Source of the DNA: Tritrichomonas musculus
Taxonomy: Eukaryota; Parabasalia; Tritrichomonadida; Tritrichomonadidae
NCBI GenBank assembly: GCA_039105265.1
Contig: JAPFFF010000012.1
Location: forward strand, 4,464,001-4,528,000
Reading direction: 5' to 3'
Length of the DNA: 64,000 bases
Part shown: one piece after another, positions 8,946 through 21,597 of the stretch
Layout: every line of letters starts with the position of its first letter
Numbering within the stretch: the stretch's first letter is position 1
Notes under the pieces: model-generated
What the model was told of the DNA's origin: nothing
Database searches by the model: none
What the model saw: only the letters and a program-made list of their open reading frames with translations
Made by a program: the position numbers and the translations under genes

Positions 8946-11460
8946 TCATTATTGGCTTTAACCTCCTGAAATAATAAACATAAAGTATGATAATAATTCC
9001 AAAAAAAATTGAAGGATTTTTTTGTGATTTAATTTCATTATTAAATCATTTAAATGACATCTGCTCCATTAAAAATATTGAGAGAGAAATTATGAGTAGC
9101 ATTACTGAAAGGATTTTTTTCTTTCATGACAAGTTTTGAGTTAGGGAATGATATGAGAGACAGATTTTGGCATCCTTCGAAGCAATTTTAATCAATGAAG
9201 AATGTTTCGCTCATAAATATGACTAAATTCAATTTTGAATAACAAGACAAAGTTACTTTGCTAACTTTTGTCACGTTTGCAGGAAATGTTAAACTTTGAA
9301 CGATAGAAAAAGCAAATGCGTAATCTCCAATGTAGAATAATTAACAGTCTTTATCAAATTCAATTTTTGAGAGATTTTTGCAATCCAAGAAAGCTTTCTT
9401 GTGGGTATATTTGACACTTTTTGGGATGAAAATGTTTTTTAAAGCAGAATTTGAGAAGGTGTTTCTTTCAATTGAAACCAGCTCAGAATTAGAATCAATT
9501 GTAACTGACTTTAGTTTATCACAGCCGTAGAAAGCAAAAGTCTTTATGTACTTGACAATTGATGGAATAGAAACAGAAGAAATGTCACGACAAGCGAAAA
9601 CAATTGGGTCGAAATGATTAAGATTTTCTTTTGACTTCCCAAAAAAGACTTTGTGGCCTTCATCGAGGTATTTGAAGTGTTCATTTTCATGTGACAAAAC
9701 AACTGTTGTCAAATTTTTATTGTAAAAACACCATCCATTGTGAATATTTTCAACTTTTGAATGAATTGGTGTTTGATAAAAAGTTTCCTTTTCAAAAGCT
9801 TGAAGTTATGAACTTTCTTCAAAATCAACTTTTTTGGGAGAAGAACAGCCAGAGAAGCATTTCTTGCCTATTTGTTGGACACTTTTTGGAATCCAGATGC
9901 TTCGTAATGATGTTGAAACAAATGCATTTTTATCAATTGAAACAAGTTGAGACTTCTTATCAAAAATGACAATTTGTAAGCCATAACAGTAATAAAATGA
10001 ATAAGGTGAAATGTGTTTAATATTTTCTAGAATGGCTGCAACATTAATACTGCTTGTACCCAAAATAACCGTATCATAAACCGTTGATTAAGAGTCTGTC
10101 TTTTTAAAAACCATTGTTTGATGAAGGACAGACAAATGCTTGTTTTTCTATGAAATCGTGATATATTTCATTCACAAATGTTTTGGCACTGAAGTTCACA
10201 TGATTTTGAGGAAAACAAACTTCTTCCATCAATGTGTTTGTGAATGCATTCAATTCAATTGTAGTTAGCTCTGAATTCCTTCAAAATCCAAGTCCATAAA
10301 AATTTCGAGCAATCAGTGAAAGCGCCTCTTTTGATGATTTTCACTTTTGGAGGAACGATGAACACTAACACTTGCGCACAGTTAAAGACGTTATCTTCAA
10401 TTACTTCCAATTTCGAATCATTTGGAATTGTCACTTTTTGAAGTATGAAACAATTCAAAAAATCAACACTTTCTATCTTCTGTGCTGAATTTGCCATTGA
10501 AATATTCTCCATTCGACAACTGCTGAATTCTTCTCTCCAATGAATTCAAGATTGCAGTCCTTCTTTGGAAAATGAACACTATTCAACAGACAGTTGGCAA
10601 AGCCTCCTTTTTCGATCATTTTCACAGAGTTTGGAATTGTTATTGTGCTGATTTGTGTACATATAAAAGTATTTTATCAGATGACTTCCAATTTTGAATT
10701 TTGGTGGAATTTCACATGTGTAAGTTCTTGACCTTCTCTGGAATTGTGATGCTTTTAATCGCCGTGCCATAAAAAACCGCTTCCAAAATCATGTCAAGTT
10801 CTGAATCATCTGAAAAAGTCACTTTTGATAGATTTTTACATGACAAAAAAGCGCCAGTGTCAATTTTTTTGACATTTGAAGGAATCGAAAGTGAAGTCAA
10901 CTAAGTGCTCGAAAATGCACATTCGCAAGTTGTCTCACAAATTGAATCAGGAGTGAAAGATAGTGATCTCAATTTTGTGATATGATCAATTAAAAAAGAG
11001 TTCGTTTCAAAAATTGATCGCTCAATTTTACCTGAAAGTGAGATTTTATGGAAATTTACATATGAAATGAATTCAATAAAAGAATCTTCTCTTATCAATG
11101 AACAAATGTATGAATCATTTTCACCTTCTTGACGTTTTTTATCAAAATTGTTAAAAATATCTTCATCAATTATGATCAATTTTTCTATCCAGAGATTGAA
11201 AAATTCATTGGCGAAGAAACAATGAAAGATATCAAAAAAGAACTTTTGTTAATTGATGATGATTTTCGCTGATACTTTGGATTATGTGTAAACATTTTTT
11301 CATTTCTTCTTTATGACTATCAATTTGTTGTTGATTTATGAAATCAGATAATATAGAGAAAATAATTTCACTAGATTTTTCATCATTTTCATCAGAACTT
11401 TCAATATATTCTAGAATGTAATTTTGGAGTTGTTGCTTGCTATTAATATAGTATTCCATT
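8946..11460 (-). pseudogene. BspA-like LRR protein with DUF3447-like N-terminus, broken, copy A
   Basis: It starts with ATG at 11460 (MEYYINSKQQLQNYILEYIE). The N-terminal part, including SYICSLIREDSFIEFISYVN and IFETNSFLID, resembles the N-terminal helical region (DUF3447-like) that usually precedes ankyrin repeats in trichomonads. Here it runs directly into at least eight LRR_5 units such as SLSIPSNVKKIDTGAFLSCK and AIKSITIPEKVKNL. The frame is broken by a shift between 11232 and 11179, a stop at about 10901-10903, and at least four more breaks before the end near 8946. LRR units still align well across breaks, so decay is recent. The hybrid architecture is unusual. Confidence 0.75.
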
Positions 11461-12190
11461 GTTTCTTGTTTAAAAAAAAATGTCTGAAAATTTTAATTCA
11501 ATTTTTCGCCATTCAATTTTGTCAAAATTTGTAATTCAATTTCAAAAATTTCATTTCTCGAAAAAAACTTTAGAAAAAATTTGATAGATTTTTTTGGACA
11601 ACTTTCATTTCTCTCAATTTTGGACAATTTTTGGACCAGAATGCTCTCAATTTTTTTATTTTATTAATGTATTTTTAAATAATAATAAAAAAAGATAATG
11701 ATAATAAAATTATAATTTATTTATTAGTCTGATATTATTTTTTTCTAAATTTATTTATTTTATAGATGTTGACAAAATGAAGTCATATGTAGAACAGTCA
11801 AACCATAGTGAGCTAGAAAACCAAAGAAGAAAAGTCCAATAAAAATAGAAATAAGAAAAAATAAATAAAGAAGAAGTTGCTGAAAGTCATCTTTTAAAAT
11901 ATCATTGAGAATATGAGATTATTATTTGGATGTTTGAGCGGTGATTAAACGAGAGCCTAAACAATTAAAAAACTGGGGAGAAATATTAAAATAATATCCA
12001 GGATTCTTTTTCTGTACTCATCATTTCAATGAATATCTTGTTACAAAACAATTACCAACAAAAATTAAAAACGACAAAAGAGAAAAACGAATAAAAATGA
12101 TTCTTCTTCAAAACAATGAAAGTATTTCCCGATACAAAATTCTTTATTTTTTCATTAAATGAAGTGATCTTTAATGACGTCATTCACCAG
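11461..12190. other. AT-rich spacer between two minus-strand pseudogenes, copy A
   Basis: Mostly low complexity. A 21-codon ORF starting near 11777 and degenerate, Lys/Asn-rich translation on the plus strand to about 12100 could be a remnant of a gene, but no family is recognisable. B equivalent: 24113-24842. Confidence 0.4.
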
Positions 12191-13646
12191 CTAAGAAGAA
12201 AATCGTATTTTCTCATTTGGTGACACTTTTTTAACTCTTTTTACATGTCTCAAAATATCTTCAGAATAAAGAGTTGTTTTATCAAAATCATCTTCAAACA
12301 TATCATCATCATCATTATTATTACTACTTTCATCTTCACTCCTATCGTCATTCAATTCTAACTTTTGAATGCTAGAAATATCAACATGCTCGCTTTGAGA
12401 TTTGAGAGAGTTAATGGCCGAATTCAGACGAATTGATTGAGAGAAACCGAAAAACGGGTAAAAATCAAGGATGTCTTCATTTAGACGGAAACCACGCTGT
12501 AAGTCATCAATGCCACTGACACCGAATAAAGTTGCTTTTGATTGGCGAGTGCTTCTAAAATCCGAATTCTTTTCTTTGAAATAAATGTAGTACAAATCGT
12601 CGTCAGGGCTGAACAAGCCGTTATTTCCAAATTCATCAAAGCTATCAACATCGCTGCTTTTACTTTTGTCACTGCTTATTTCAGTGCAATCGTTTTTATT
12701 AACATCAGAATTTGCTGTACTTTCAATGCATTATGAAATACGATTAGCGCTCTGGTCCGATTCCGATTCTGGCACATCTATGTAAGAAAATTTTGATTTT
12801 TCTATCATTTCGCTTGCCCTCTGATTAGTTTGTTGGCTTGATTGCAACTCGCTTGCTTCTGTTTTGTACGGATAATCAAAAACAGCCAAATTTATTATGT
12901 TCGTTTTTACTGATGATAGAGCGATTGCGTCGTTCATTTTTGATTTGTCAGTGAAGCCAACAAACGTGCACACGCATTTGGTGCCGGAGTAATAACAGAA
13001 TCGCTGAATGTCAGATGAATCAGATATGCCAAAAAGTTTGGTAAATTTGCCAAAAAAAAAAAAAAAAAAAAAAAAACACGATAAGTCGGTTCATTTATTT
13101 CAGCGAAAAAGCAATAAGCAAGACCAGCCTTTGGAATGAAATCCTTGTAATTAAAGTAAGAACAAATAAACGTATTAAATATAGGCAATAATGAAGGACT
13201 TATTGATTTTTGTTGTTGCTTTTCTTCGGTAGAAGATGCATTCTGCTGTGGACTGTAATTGAATCTAAATTTATCGTCTTTTTGATTGCTTTTTTCATTC
13301 GAATTCGTGCTAGAACTGCTATTTTGAGAAGGTGAGTATGTAAATCGGTTTGAATTATTTTTATCAATCGTGCCACTTTTCACTTCATTGCATTAATTTT
13401 GAATTGTTATTCTGTGATGGCGAATAATTGAATCGGTTTGAGTCATTTTTGGCGGTTGTTCTACTTTTTATTTCATTTTTATCATGTGATGAAGTGTACC
13501 TGAATTGGTTATTTTTATTATTTTTAGAATTACTAAGACTGCTATTAGAATTCTGAGAAGATGACTCTTTTTGTTTCCGAATTGGCTATTGGATTAAAAC
13601 TTACTCTTCCTTTCTCTTTTTCTTCTTCATACTCATACTCATCATC
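12191..13646 (-). pseudogene. DIQR-module repeat protein, broken, across the A/B border
   Basis: It continues the same gene type as at 1-995 and shows the natural 3' end. From the poly-T tract to 12191 the minus frame is open except for one TAA at 12731-12733. It encodes a module with SSDIQRFCYYSGTK and TFVGF, an acidic linker, and a last module with DLYYIYFKEKN, IDDLQRGFRLNED, and FFGFS. The C-terminus is acidic, then basic (DDDDMFEDDFDK, then HVKRVKKVS). The 25-nt tract puts the part upstream in a different frame. The 5' end is lost at about 13645, where the kinase remnant begins. Confidence 0.6.
13052..13076 (+). repeat. Poly-A tract, 25 nt
   Basis: A run of 25 A at the same place as 401-424; one base longer than in copy A and one shorter than in copy C. 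It is the only length change found between A and B until about position 25245. Confidence 0.95.
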
Positions 13647-13661
13647 GAGAAAAATAACATT

Positions 13662-14334
13662 ATTCTTTGCGATTTAAAGCCAGAAAATATTTTGATGGAT
13701 GATGAGATATATCCCAGAATTATAGACTTGGGACTCTCCAAAATCTTACATAAAAACGAGGTTTTAAAGGCACTTTTCTTTACGCACCTCCAGAAGTATT
13801 AATTGATAATGAATATACGGAGGCTGGTGATGTTTATTCATTTGCCATAATTGCTTTTGAACTAATTACAAATGAAGATCCTTTTAAAAATTGCTCCTTT
13901 ATGGAGTAAATCAATAAAGTATCTAATGGATTAAAACCTAGTTTAAAGAAATGATTGAAAATTGCTGGTCTCAAGATCAGGAAGACCGACCAATTTTGAG
14001 CAAATTGTTGATGAAATAAAAAATATTAAAATTTCATCACTGATCTTGTTGACGAAAACGACTTTTTTAATTATGTTGATTACATTGATGATTGCAAAGT
14101 TTCTTTTGAAAAGGAAAGCCTTTTATTTCAATCAATGAGTTCATTAAGCGAAAAAGTATCAGAGATAAAAAAGCAAAAGGAAGCCTCACAATTAACGCCA
14201 AGCCATGGCTATAAACCAATTCGTTTTTCTCATGAGAAAAAAAAAAAGAATCTAAACCAATTCGTATCGGAACCAGAGGTTTAAAAGATGACGATGGTGA
14301 TCCAGTTTCGGTTTTTACAATTGTAGTTCTATAG
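13662..14334 (+). pseudogene. Protein kinase remnant, copy B
   Basis: Identical in translation to the remnant at 1010-1682, with the same junction to the DIQR gene on its left and the same frame breaks. The shared junction shows that the rearrangement came before the A/B duplication. Confidence 0.8.
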
Positions 14335-14679
14335 AAAAAAAGCATCTAATGAAACTGGATTTAATAGTAATAAGTAAAATATTAAATATTAAAAAAAATA
14401 ACCGAATATTTCAAGATTAAAACTTAATTTAATTGAAAATGTCGAGAATAAATTAAGAGAACCAAAAATATACTATAAACATTCATTTTAGTATATTTTA
14501 TAACAAATAAAAAAAAGTCAAATAAAATTCATAATTGAAATTGATTGATAAAGATTTAGTCGAATATTTCGAAACGAAATCATTCCAATCCATAAAACAA
14601 ATAAGCATTTTTTTTATACAAAATATAAACATTATTATTAATAAAATGTATAGCATATGAATAAATTAATTTTTATTAA

Positions 14680-15745
14680 TTAAAGATCGAATCCACTTAA
14701 TAACTCATTCACTACCTTGTCAATCCTATCAGCAGTCTTAGCAATTTTAGCAAACTCTTCATCTGTGCCTGAATAAAGGGCTTTCTTGAATTGATAATAA
14801 ATTGTCTCAATAGGCTCTAATAAATGGTTAAATATGAACTACGCACTTGTATTTTTTTCCATGAGGAAAGCAGCTTGGTAACTGTGAATGAGGACGTTTC
14901 TTGCATTGTCGTAGGATCGAATTATTTCAATGAATTTTTTTTGCACTACTTGGGTATCAATTCTGTTCTCATATCGCTGCTGAGCCTTATTACGGTGGTA
15001 CTGGCTTTTTCCCGCCTCCCATTTGTCGTCAGCGTTGAGTTGTTTGCAGCTGTTGTAGAGCCGATTCATTTCATTGTACTCTCTCTTAATAACGCAGTTC
15101 ATTGGCGGAAGCCTGTATGATATGTCATTCGAATTGTTGTTGGCATTGCTGTTGCCTTTGTTTGTGCTTCTGCTGTCACTTACGTCTTTCTTTTTAATGC
15201 AATCATAATGCTTTGAACTTCAATCAGAACCGCAGATCCAGCAAAAAGAGTGATTGCACCTCGTGCACTTCATATGATTGCATCCTCCGTTTTTCAATAT
15301 CGGCGACTTACACTTATGGCACGGCTTTGTTCTTTCTGCGATATAATCTTCGGATTTTTCAAAGACTTTTTCATCATCGTCGTAGTCATCATCATCTCCT
15401 CTTAAAAGTCTGTGTTGCAATACTATTTATTTGGATTTTCATCTTTTCTTCAAGTATTTTAACATTTACACTGTGATCATCTGGCTGGTTTGGTGTCGCA
15501 GCGTCTTGAGTATTGAAATAATTTGGCTCAGCAGATTGAGATGAACTTATTTCAATACTGAAATTATCATTTTCCTCTTCTTCCTCTTGGCTTGATTTAG
15601 GATTTACTAAGAACATAAATGAATCGATAAAAGTAGTCATGTTATCTTCGCCTTCTTTAAATATTCCATTGTAGTCATCAGCTAATTGCTTATTTGTTAA
15701 AATAGCATCTTCGATTAAATGAACATTCATCGAGTGCCAAAACAA
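14680..15745 (-). pseudogene. RBR (Ariadne-like) E3 ligase C-terminal part, broken, copy B
   Basis: Same content and breaks as 2028-3093: Rcat-type Cys/His cluster, Ariadne-like helices, TGA after GSD in the Trp position, and a frame change at the Asp-rich stretch (about 15392-15420). No differences from A were found. Confidence 0.7.
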
Positions 15746-15831
15746 TCGTATCGTATGCGATCAGGTTGATTAAATTAACGATATATTGTGTTCCTCTTGT
15801 CTTGAATATCGAGTGTTAAAACAATCATATC

Positions 15832-16660
15832 ATATGCGTCACTTTTTATGTCGGATTTCATTAAAATGATTTTCTCACCCAGCATCATCAGCCCCTGATT
15901 GTTTGGCATTATAGAAACTTGCTCAAGGTTAGTTTTAGAGAAGAAGCATTCTTCTAAATATCAACTTTCGATGGAATGTTTATCTTCTTGATCGACGACT
16001 TAGTGAATGCAAATTTACCAATCGAAACATGATTCGAATCATTGTTAAAAATGACCTGTTCTAGGTTTCTCTATTCATAGAATGCATATGGCGCGATATA
16101 TCGAATTTTGGAGTCAATTGTGAAATCTTTAATGTCGCGACTGGCAAAGATTAAAACATCATAGAAATCGGGTTCTGATGCAAATTTTCAAACAACAATT
16201 TTATGAAGTTCGTCCATAGAAGAAAAGTTTTTGTTTTCAGGTGGAATTACTATTTTTGTGAGATTTGATGTGGTTGAAAACCGTCATTCTTCTAGTTTTT
16301 CAACTTTGGATGAAAATGTGAAGGTCTCGACTGACGATTTGGCAAACGCAGATTTATTAGTTGTGGTGATTTCTGAATTTTCGGATATTATGAAAGTTTT
16401 GATGTTATTGCATGAATAAAATGTGTAGTTATTAATCTCTTTGATATGTGGTGTTAATGAAATCCTCATTATTGATGATAATGCAAATGTTTCTTTTTCT
16501 ATTGTCGGCATTTCTGAATCTTCAGCAAATTTAAAGATCCTGATTTGCATGTTGCCTTTGAATGAACCTTCTTTAATATTATTAATAACATATTCTTTTG
16601 AATCATACGTAATCGATCGTGGAACAAAAACTTCACCTTTAGCTTTCGGTGAATGAACCC
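15832..16660 (-). pseudogene. BspA-like LRR_5 fragment, copy B
   Basis: Copy of 3180-4008 with identical translation. The best open part is 16284-16550, ending in SSKVEKLEE-stop. Confidence 0.75.
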
Positions 16661-17621
16661 TGGCTGCTGTATCATTATTTATATCAACTTCTTATTTTTT
16701 ATCAAAATGATGATTCTGAAAAGAATAAATACGAAGAAAAAAATTCGCAATCATTTACAGAATACATATATAACGATAAATTGCTATCGCTTCCGATAAG
16801 TATTTTGCATCGAATTCTAACCAAATCGCGAGATTATAATCAAAATTTGTCAGAAGATGTAATTTTAATTTTTTATTCAAATGTCTTCGAAAATACGGGC
16901 GAGAAGCCTCTGTTTTATTTGATAACATAAACTTTACAACTGTTAGTTCGAAAAATATGAATGTATTGATGACAGATTTTTCAAATGTTTTTGATTTTCA
17001 CTTCATCAATCCACTTTTTATGAGGACAATTTATGACCAGCAAAACGAAATCATCAAAAAATTGGACGAAATCAAGAAGCAACAAGAAGAAGAAATATCT
17101 CGAATTAAAAAAGAGAATGAGAAGCTCAGAAGCATGATTGTTGAGAAAGACGACATTGTGAACTTAATTCATGATGAAATGACGAGATATCTTCACTATC
17201 GTTTATTTCAATTTGATGGAAATAACGAACATTCATTCACTGGAATCCCGCGTTATTTGACAAGGATCTGTAACGGTAATTGAAGAAAAAGGATTCATAA
17301 AGATAACTTCTTCATCAATTCAAAATAATCATTATCAAATTAAAACAATCGTCGATTTCGACGATAAATCACATTATTTCGCAACAGCAAACGAGAGGAA
17401 TTCTTGGATTAAGTTTGACTTTAAATCACACTCAATTAGATATAAATAGCAATATTCTTAATCGCATGATTGATCAAATTGATGATTTAGTCAGAGATCA
17501 TCCAAAATTTAATTATCTTGCAACAAATATAAAAATTGATACCTGGAAAGATGTTTTAAAAAATTATGCCAAAAAGAAACTTCCAAATGATTGCTTTTAT
17601 CTGGGTGGATTAGTACCTTAA
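16649..17621 (+). pseudogene. Discoidin (F5/8C) family protein, broken and chimeric, copy B
   Basis: Copy of 3997-4969. It carries the same foreign 3' part joined at about 17439 in place of the C-terminal half of the F5/8C domain, and the same frame breaks after YLIT and after RICNGN. Confidence 0.7.
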
Positions 17622-18533
17622 TCATTAAGTTAATAAATAAATATTTATTTTTGTTTTCTGAAAAAACAAATTTTCAGGCAAAAGAAATTAAATGACAACA
17701 ATATAAATAAACCATTTTGATCAATAAATAATTAAAAATGAAAGGTATAAACTTATTTTTTTTCATAAAATTTTACATTCAATTTTAATGTTTATTCGAC
17801 CAAATATTTTTTTTTAATCGGAATTTTTTGTTTTTAAATTATTATATAATTAATAAAATGAACTCGAAATAATCTATAATTGTTTTTTCTAATAAATCAA
17901 AAATCATTAAAAATATTAAAAGAAGCTTTCAATTTCATTGAAATTTTTTTTACTATACAGTTTTTTGAATACTATACAGTTATTTACTCAACGTTAATAT
18001 TATCGGTACAGGGTTATTGAAACGACGTTATTTAAAAGGTATTGAAAATTGAGCGAAATTTGTTATATTTTTATATTTTTATATTTATATATTCATATAC
18101 TTATTTTAATATATACAATATATATAATATTTATTATATATTAGGTTATTGGATTTTTAAAAAAGTGTAAAATATCCATATAATTTAAAATTTATTGAAA
18201 ATTGAGTGGAATTTGTTATAGTTTTTTAATAATTGTGAAATTTATTTTGAAATTGAGATAGAATAAAATAATTCTTTTAAAAAGTTATGAAAACAATGAA
18301 TTTTAAAAATAATTATAAAAAAAATGCATTATTTGATTTGATTTATAACTTTATTATAAGTAATGAAACAATTTTTGTTACCATATTTGCTTTTATTTCA
18401 TATTTTTGTAAAAACATTTGTAATTTTTTCATGATAAATAGATTCTGTTTTTATTTTTGATATTTTATACATAAACATATAATAAAAAATAACAAAATAA
18501 TTTTAATTTTTCTAAAATTGTCAAGATAATAAT

Positions 18534-18545
18534 TCATTTTATTTT
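18534..18545 (+). promoter_or_regulatory. Initiator (Inr)-like element, kinase copy B
   Basis: TCATTTTATTTT, as in copy A, followed by TTG in place of the ATG of copy C. Confidence 0.5.
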
Positions 18546-18595
18546 TGAAGGAAAGGTTAAAAAAATTGGCCTCTTTAATTATTTATTTTATTAAA

Positions 18596-19819
18596 ATGGA
18601 ACTCGAAGATGCGTTCTTTGATACCTCAGACTACGAACTAACTGGCACCAAGCTTGGTGAAGGTGCCTTTGGGAAAGTCTACCTTGTGAAAAACATTGAA
18701 GATGACCAACTCTATGCGGCGAAGATAATTAATATCCAAGGTGACTACTCAGTAAAAGAGCAAATGAAGCTTATACGTGAAACAGCGATTCTCCACAAGC
18801 TTGATCACCCAGCAATTGTCAAATTTTACGGAATCAACTTCCACGATTTTGAAGATCCGTCACAGCTTGCGCCGACGATTCTCACGGAGTACCTGGCGAA
18901 AGGATCGTTCAAAGATGTCCTCAAGAAGGCTGAGTGCGGCCTTGCTGACCATGACTGGAGTGCGACGAAGAAGCACATCTGCCTGCTTGGAATCGCTGAC
19001 GCGATGCGCTACCTGCACGCGAAGGGAATTCTGCACCGCGACCTCAAGCCAGAAAACATCCTCATCGACGGCGACTACAGGCCTCGCGTTGCGGACTTCG
19101 GCCTCTCTCGTTGCTTCTCGCAGGCGCTGTCAAGATCTGTTCAATTGTCGATGACAGGAAAAATCGGGACACCCCTCTACATGGCCCCAGAACTTTTTGA
19201 AGACGAGGGCCACTTCAGCACAGGCATCGATGTCTATGCGTTTGCGATCCTGGCGTATGAAATCGTGTCAGGCCAAGAACCTTACAAAGAGAAAGGAAAG
19301 TCGATCACGATGGCGAATCTTGTTAGGAAGGTCCTGGCTGGTCAGAGGCCGAAATTTGTTGATGGCATCACTGATCCGATGTGGAAGCTGATAACTCGAT
19401 GCTGGAGCAAGGACCCTAGCGAGCGTCCTTCATTCGAGGAGATATTCCAAGAACTGTCAACGAACTTTTCACTTTTTGACGAAGATGTAGACGAAGATGA
19501 AATCAAAGACTACCTGGACCATCTTGCTGATGAAAATAAGGTGGAAGGTGTTGCAAGCACAAGCGAAAGAAAAGAAGATTTTGTTTTTAAATACGATCAG
19601 TTGGTCAAGAAGCAAGAGAAAGACAAGAAGATATATTCAGAAATATTGATAAAACTTATTGGTAGACAAGACGACATTACTGATTTATATTTCCCTTCAA
19701 TTAAAGGAAACATATTGCATCTTGCATGTGAATCAGGAAATCTTGAAGTTGTGAAATACATCATCTCACTCAACAAGATTGATATCACATCAAAAACTAT
19801 TTTTATTTATTTTTCATAG
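18596..19819 (+). CDS. TKL-type Ser/Thr kinase with first ankyrin unit, copy B
   Basis: Protein identical to copy A (407 residues from the ATG at 18596), with the full set of kinase motifs and one ankyrin hairpin before a TAG. The neighbouring genes are broken, so this is the only long intact frame of copy B. The frame again runs, through spacer stops, to a terminal TGA at 21104-21106. Confidence 0.85.
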   Translation: MELEDAFFDTSDYELTGTKLGEGAFGKVYLVKNIEDDQLYAAKIINIQGDYSVKEQMKLIRETAILHKLDHPAIVKFYGINFHDFEDPSQLAPTILTEYLAKGSFKDVLKKAECGLADHDWSATKKHICLLGIADAMRYLHAKGILHRDLKPENILIDGDYRPRVADFGLSRCFSQALSRSVQLSMTGKIGTPLYMAPELFEDEGHFSTGIDVYAFAILAYEIVSGQEPYKEKGKSITMANLVRKVLAGQRPKFVDGITDPMWKLITRCWSKDPSERPSFEEIFQELSTNFSLFDEDVDEDEIKDYLDHLADENKVEGVASTSERKEDFVFKYDQLVKKQEKDKKIYSEILIKLIGRQDDITDLYFPSIKGNILHLACESGNLEVVKYIISLNKIDITSKTIFIYFS

Positions 19820-21005
19820 AATTTCAATCATCATCAATTTATTACATTTCAATCATCATAAATATTCATGAAATTCAAAAATAAAAATATTTATTATACG
19901 ATATTACATCTTGCATGTGAATCAGGAAATCTTGAAGTTGTGAAATACATCATCTCACTCAACAAGATTGATATCACATCAAAAACTATTTTTATTTATT
20001 TTTCATGATATTTCAATCATCATCAATTTATTCCATTTCAATCATCATAAATATTCATGGAATTCAAAAATAAAAATATTTATTATACGATATTACATCT
20101 TGCATGTGAATCAGGAAATCTTGAAGTTGTGAAATACATCATCTCACTCAACAAGATTGATATCACATCAAAAGATATTTTTATTTATTTTTCATTACAT
20201 TTCAATCATCATCAATTTATTCCATTTCAATCATCATAAATATTCATGAAATTCAAAAATAAAAATATTTATTCTACGATATTACATTCTGCATGTGAAT
20301 CAGGAAATCTTGAAGTTGTGAAATACATCATCTCACTCAACAAGATTGATATCACATCAAAAGATATTTTTATTTATTTTTCATGATATTTCAATCATCA
20401 TCAATTTATTCCATTTCAATCATCATAAATATTCATGAAATTCAAAAATAAAAATATTTTTAAAACGATATTACATCTTGCATGTGAATCAGGAAATCTT
20501 GAAGTTGTGAAATACATCATCTCACTCAACAAGATTGATATCACATCAAAAGATATTTTTATTTATTTTTCATGATATTTCAATCATCATCAATTTATTC
20601 CATTTCAATCATCATAAATATTCATGGAATTCAAAAATAAAAATATTTTTAAAACGATATTACATCTTGCATGTAAATCAGGAAATCTTGAAGTTGTGAA
20701 ATACATCATCTCACTCAACAAGATTGATATCACATCAAAAGATATTTTTATTTATTTTTCATGATATTTCAATCATCATCAATTTACTCCATTTCAATCA
20801 TCATAAATATTCATGAAATTCAAAAATAAAAATATTTTTAAAACGATATTACATCTTGCATGTAAATCAGGAAATCTTGAAGTTGTGAAATACATCATCT
20901 CACTCAACAAGATTGATATCACATCAAAAACTATTTTTATTTATTTTTCATAAAATTTCAATCATCATCAATTTATGATATTTCAATCATCATAAATATT
21001 CATGG
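19711..21005 (+). repeat. Ankyrin-unit array, 7 x 189 bp, copy B
   Basis: Seven units from 19739 to 20873 (core positions), with the same order of spacer variants and the same variable codons as copy A. The short C-terminal end follows at 21006-21106. Confidence 0.9.
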
Positions 21006-21597
21006 AATTCTTACTTTATATGATTTTTAAAACAGCCATTGAAATCTCAGAAGATTATGGATTTAGTGATATTGCTCAGTTTCTTACTAAACAAATAAAA
21101 AAATGATTCAGTATAAAAATATTTCATTTTCCACTGTTTTAAGATTTTTGGCAAGCAGTTAACATATTATAAGATTAAGTCAATACTGATAAATTAACTT
21201 TTTTGAATAAAAAGAATGTTTAATTCTACTACTGGTTAGGTTTTAAAATATTTTTTAGGAAATATAATAGAAACAATAATTCTTGCATTCAAAATATATT
21301 TTTTATAATTTGTATTTCTGCAAAAGAGAAATGGAAATTCTCATAATTAAATCTATTATGCATGATATCATTCAATTTTTCATTTTGAGATATAAATAAG
21401 AAAATATTAAAAATAATATATGAATTATCATTCCTTTTTTTTTCAGAATTTTCATTTATCAACAACTTAGTCATTAGATTTAATTCGAAATAAGTTGTTT
21501 TTTGTGATTTTTATTCTATGTAAAAATCATGTTTGAATGATTTTGCACAGTATTTTTTACAAAAGTTTCTGACTTTTTTCAAATCTTCGATACAAGT

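Larger units (their letters stand above)
1..12651 (+). repeat. Segmental cassette copy A (left end cut by window)
   Basis: Every feature here recurs in copy B at an offset of 12,651 (before the poly-A tract at 401-424) or 12,652 (after it). All conceptual proteins compared between A and B are identical, and the only change found inside the unit is one extra A in the homopolymer. The copies are head-to-tail, so the true unit border cannot be placed. Such identity means either a very recent tandem duplication or an assembly duplication. Confidence 0.9.
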
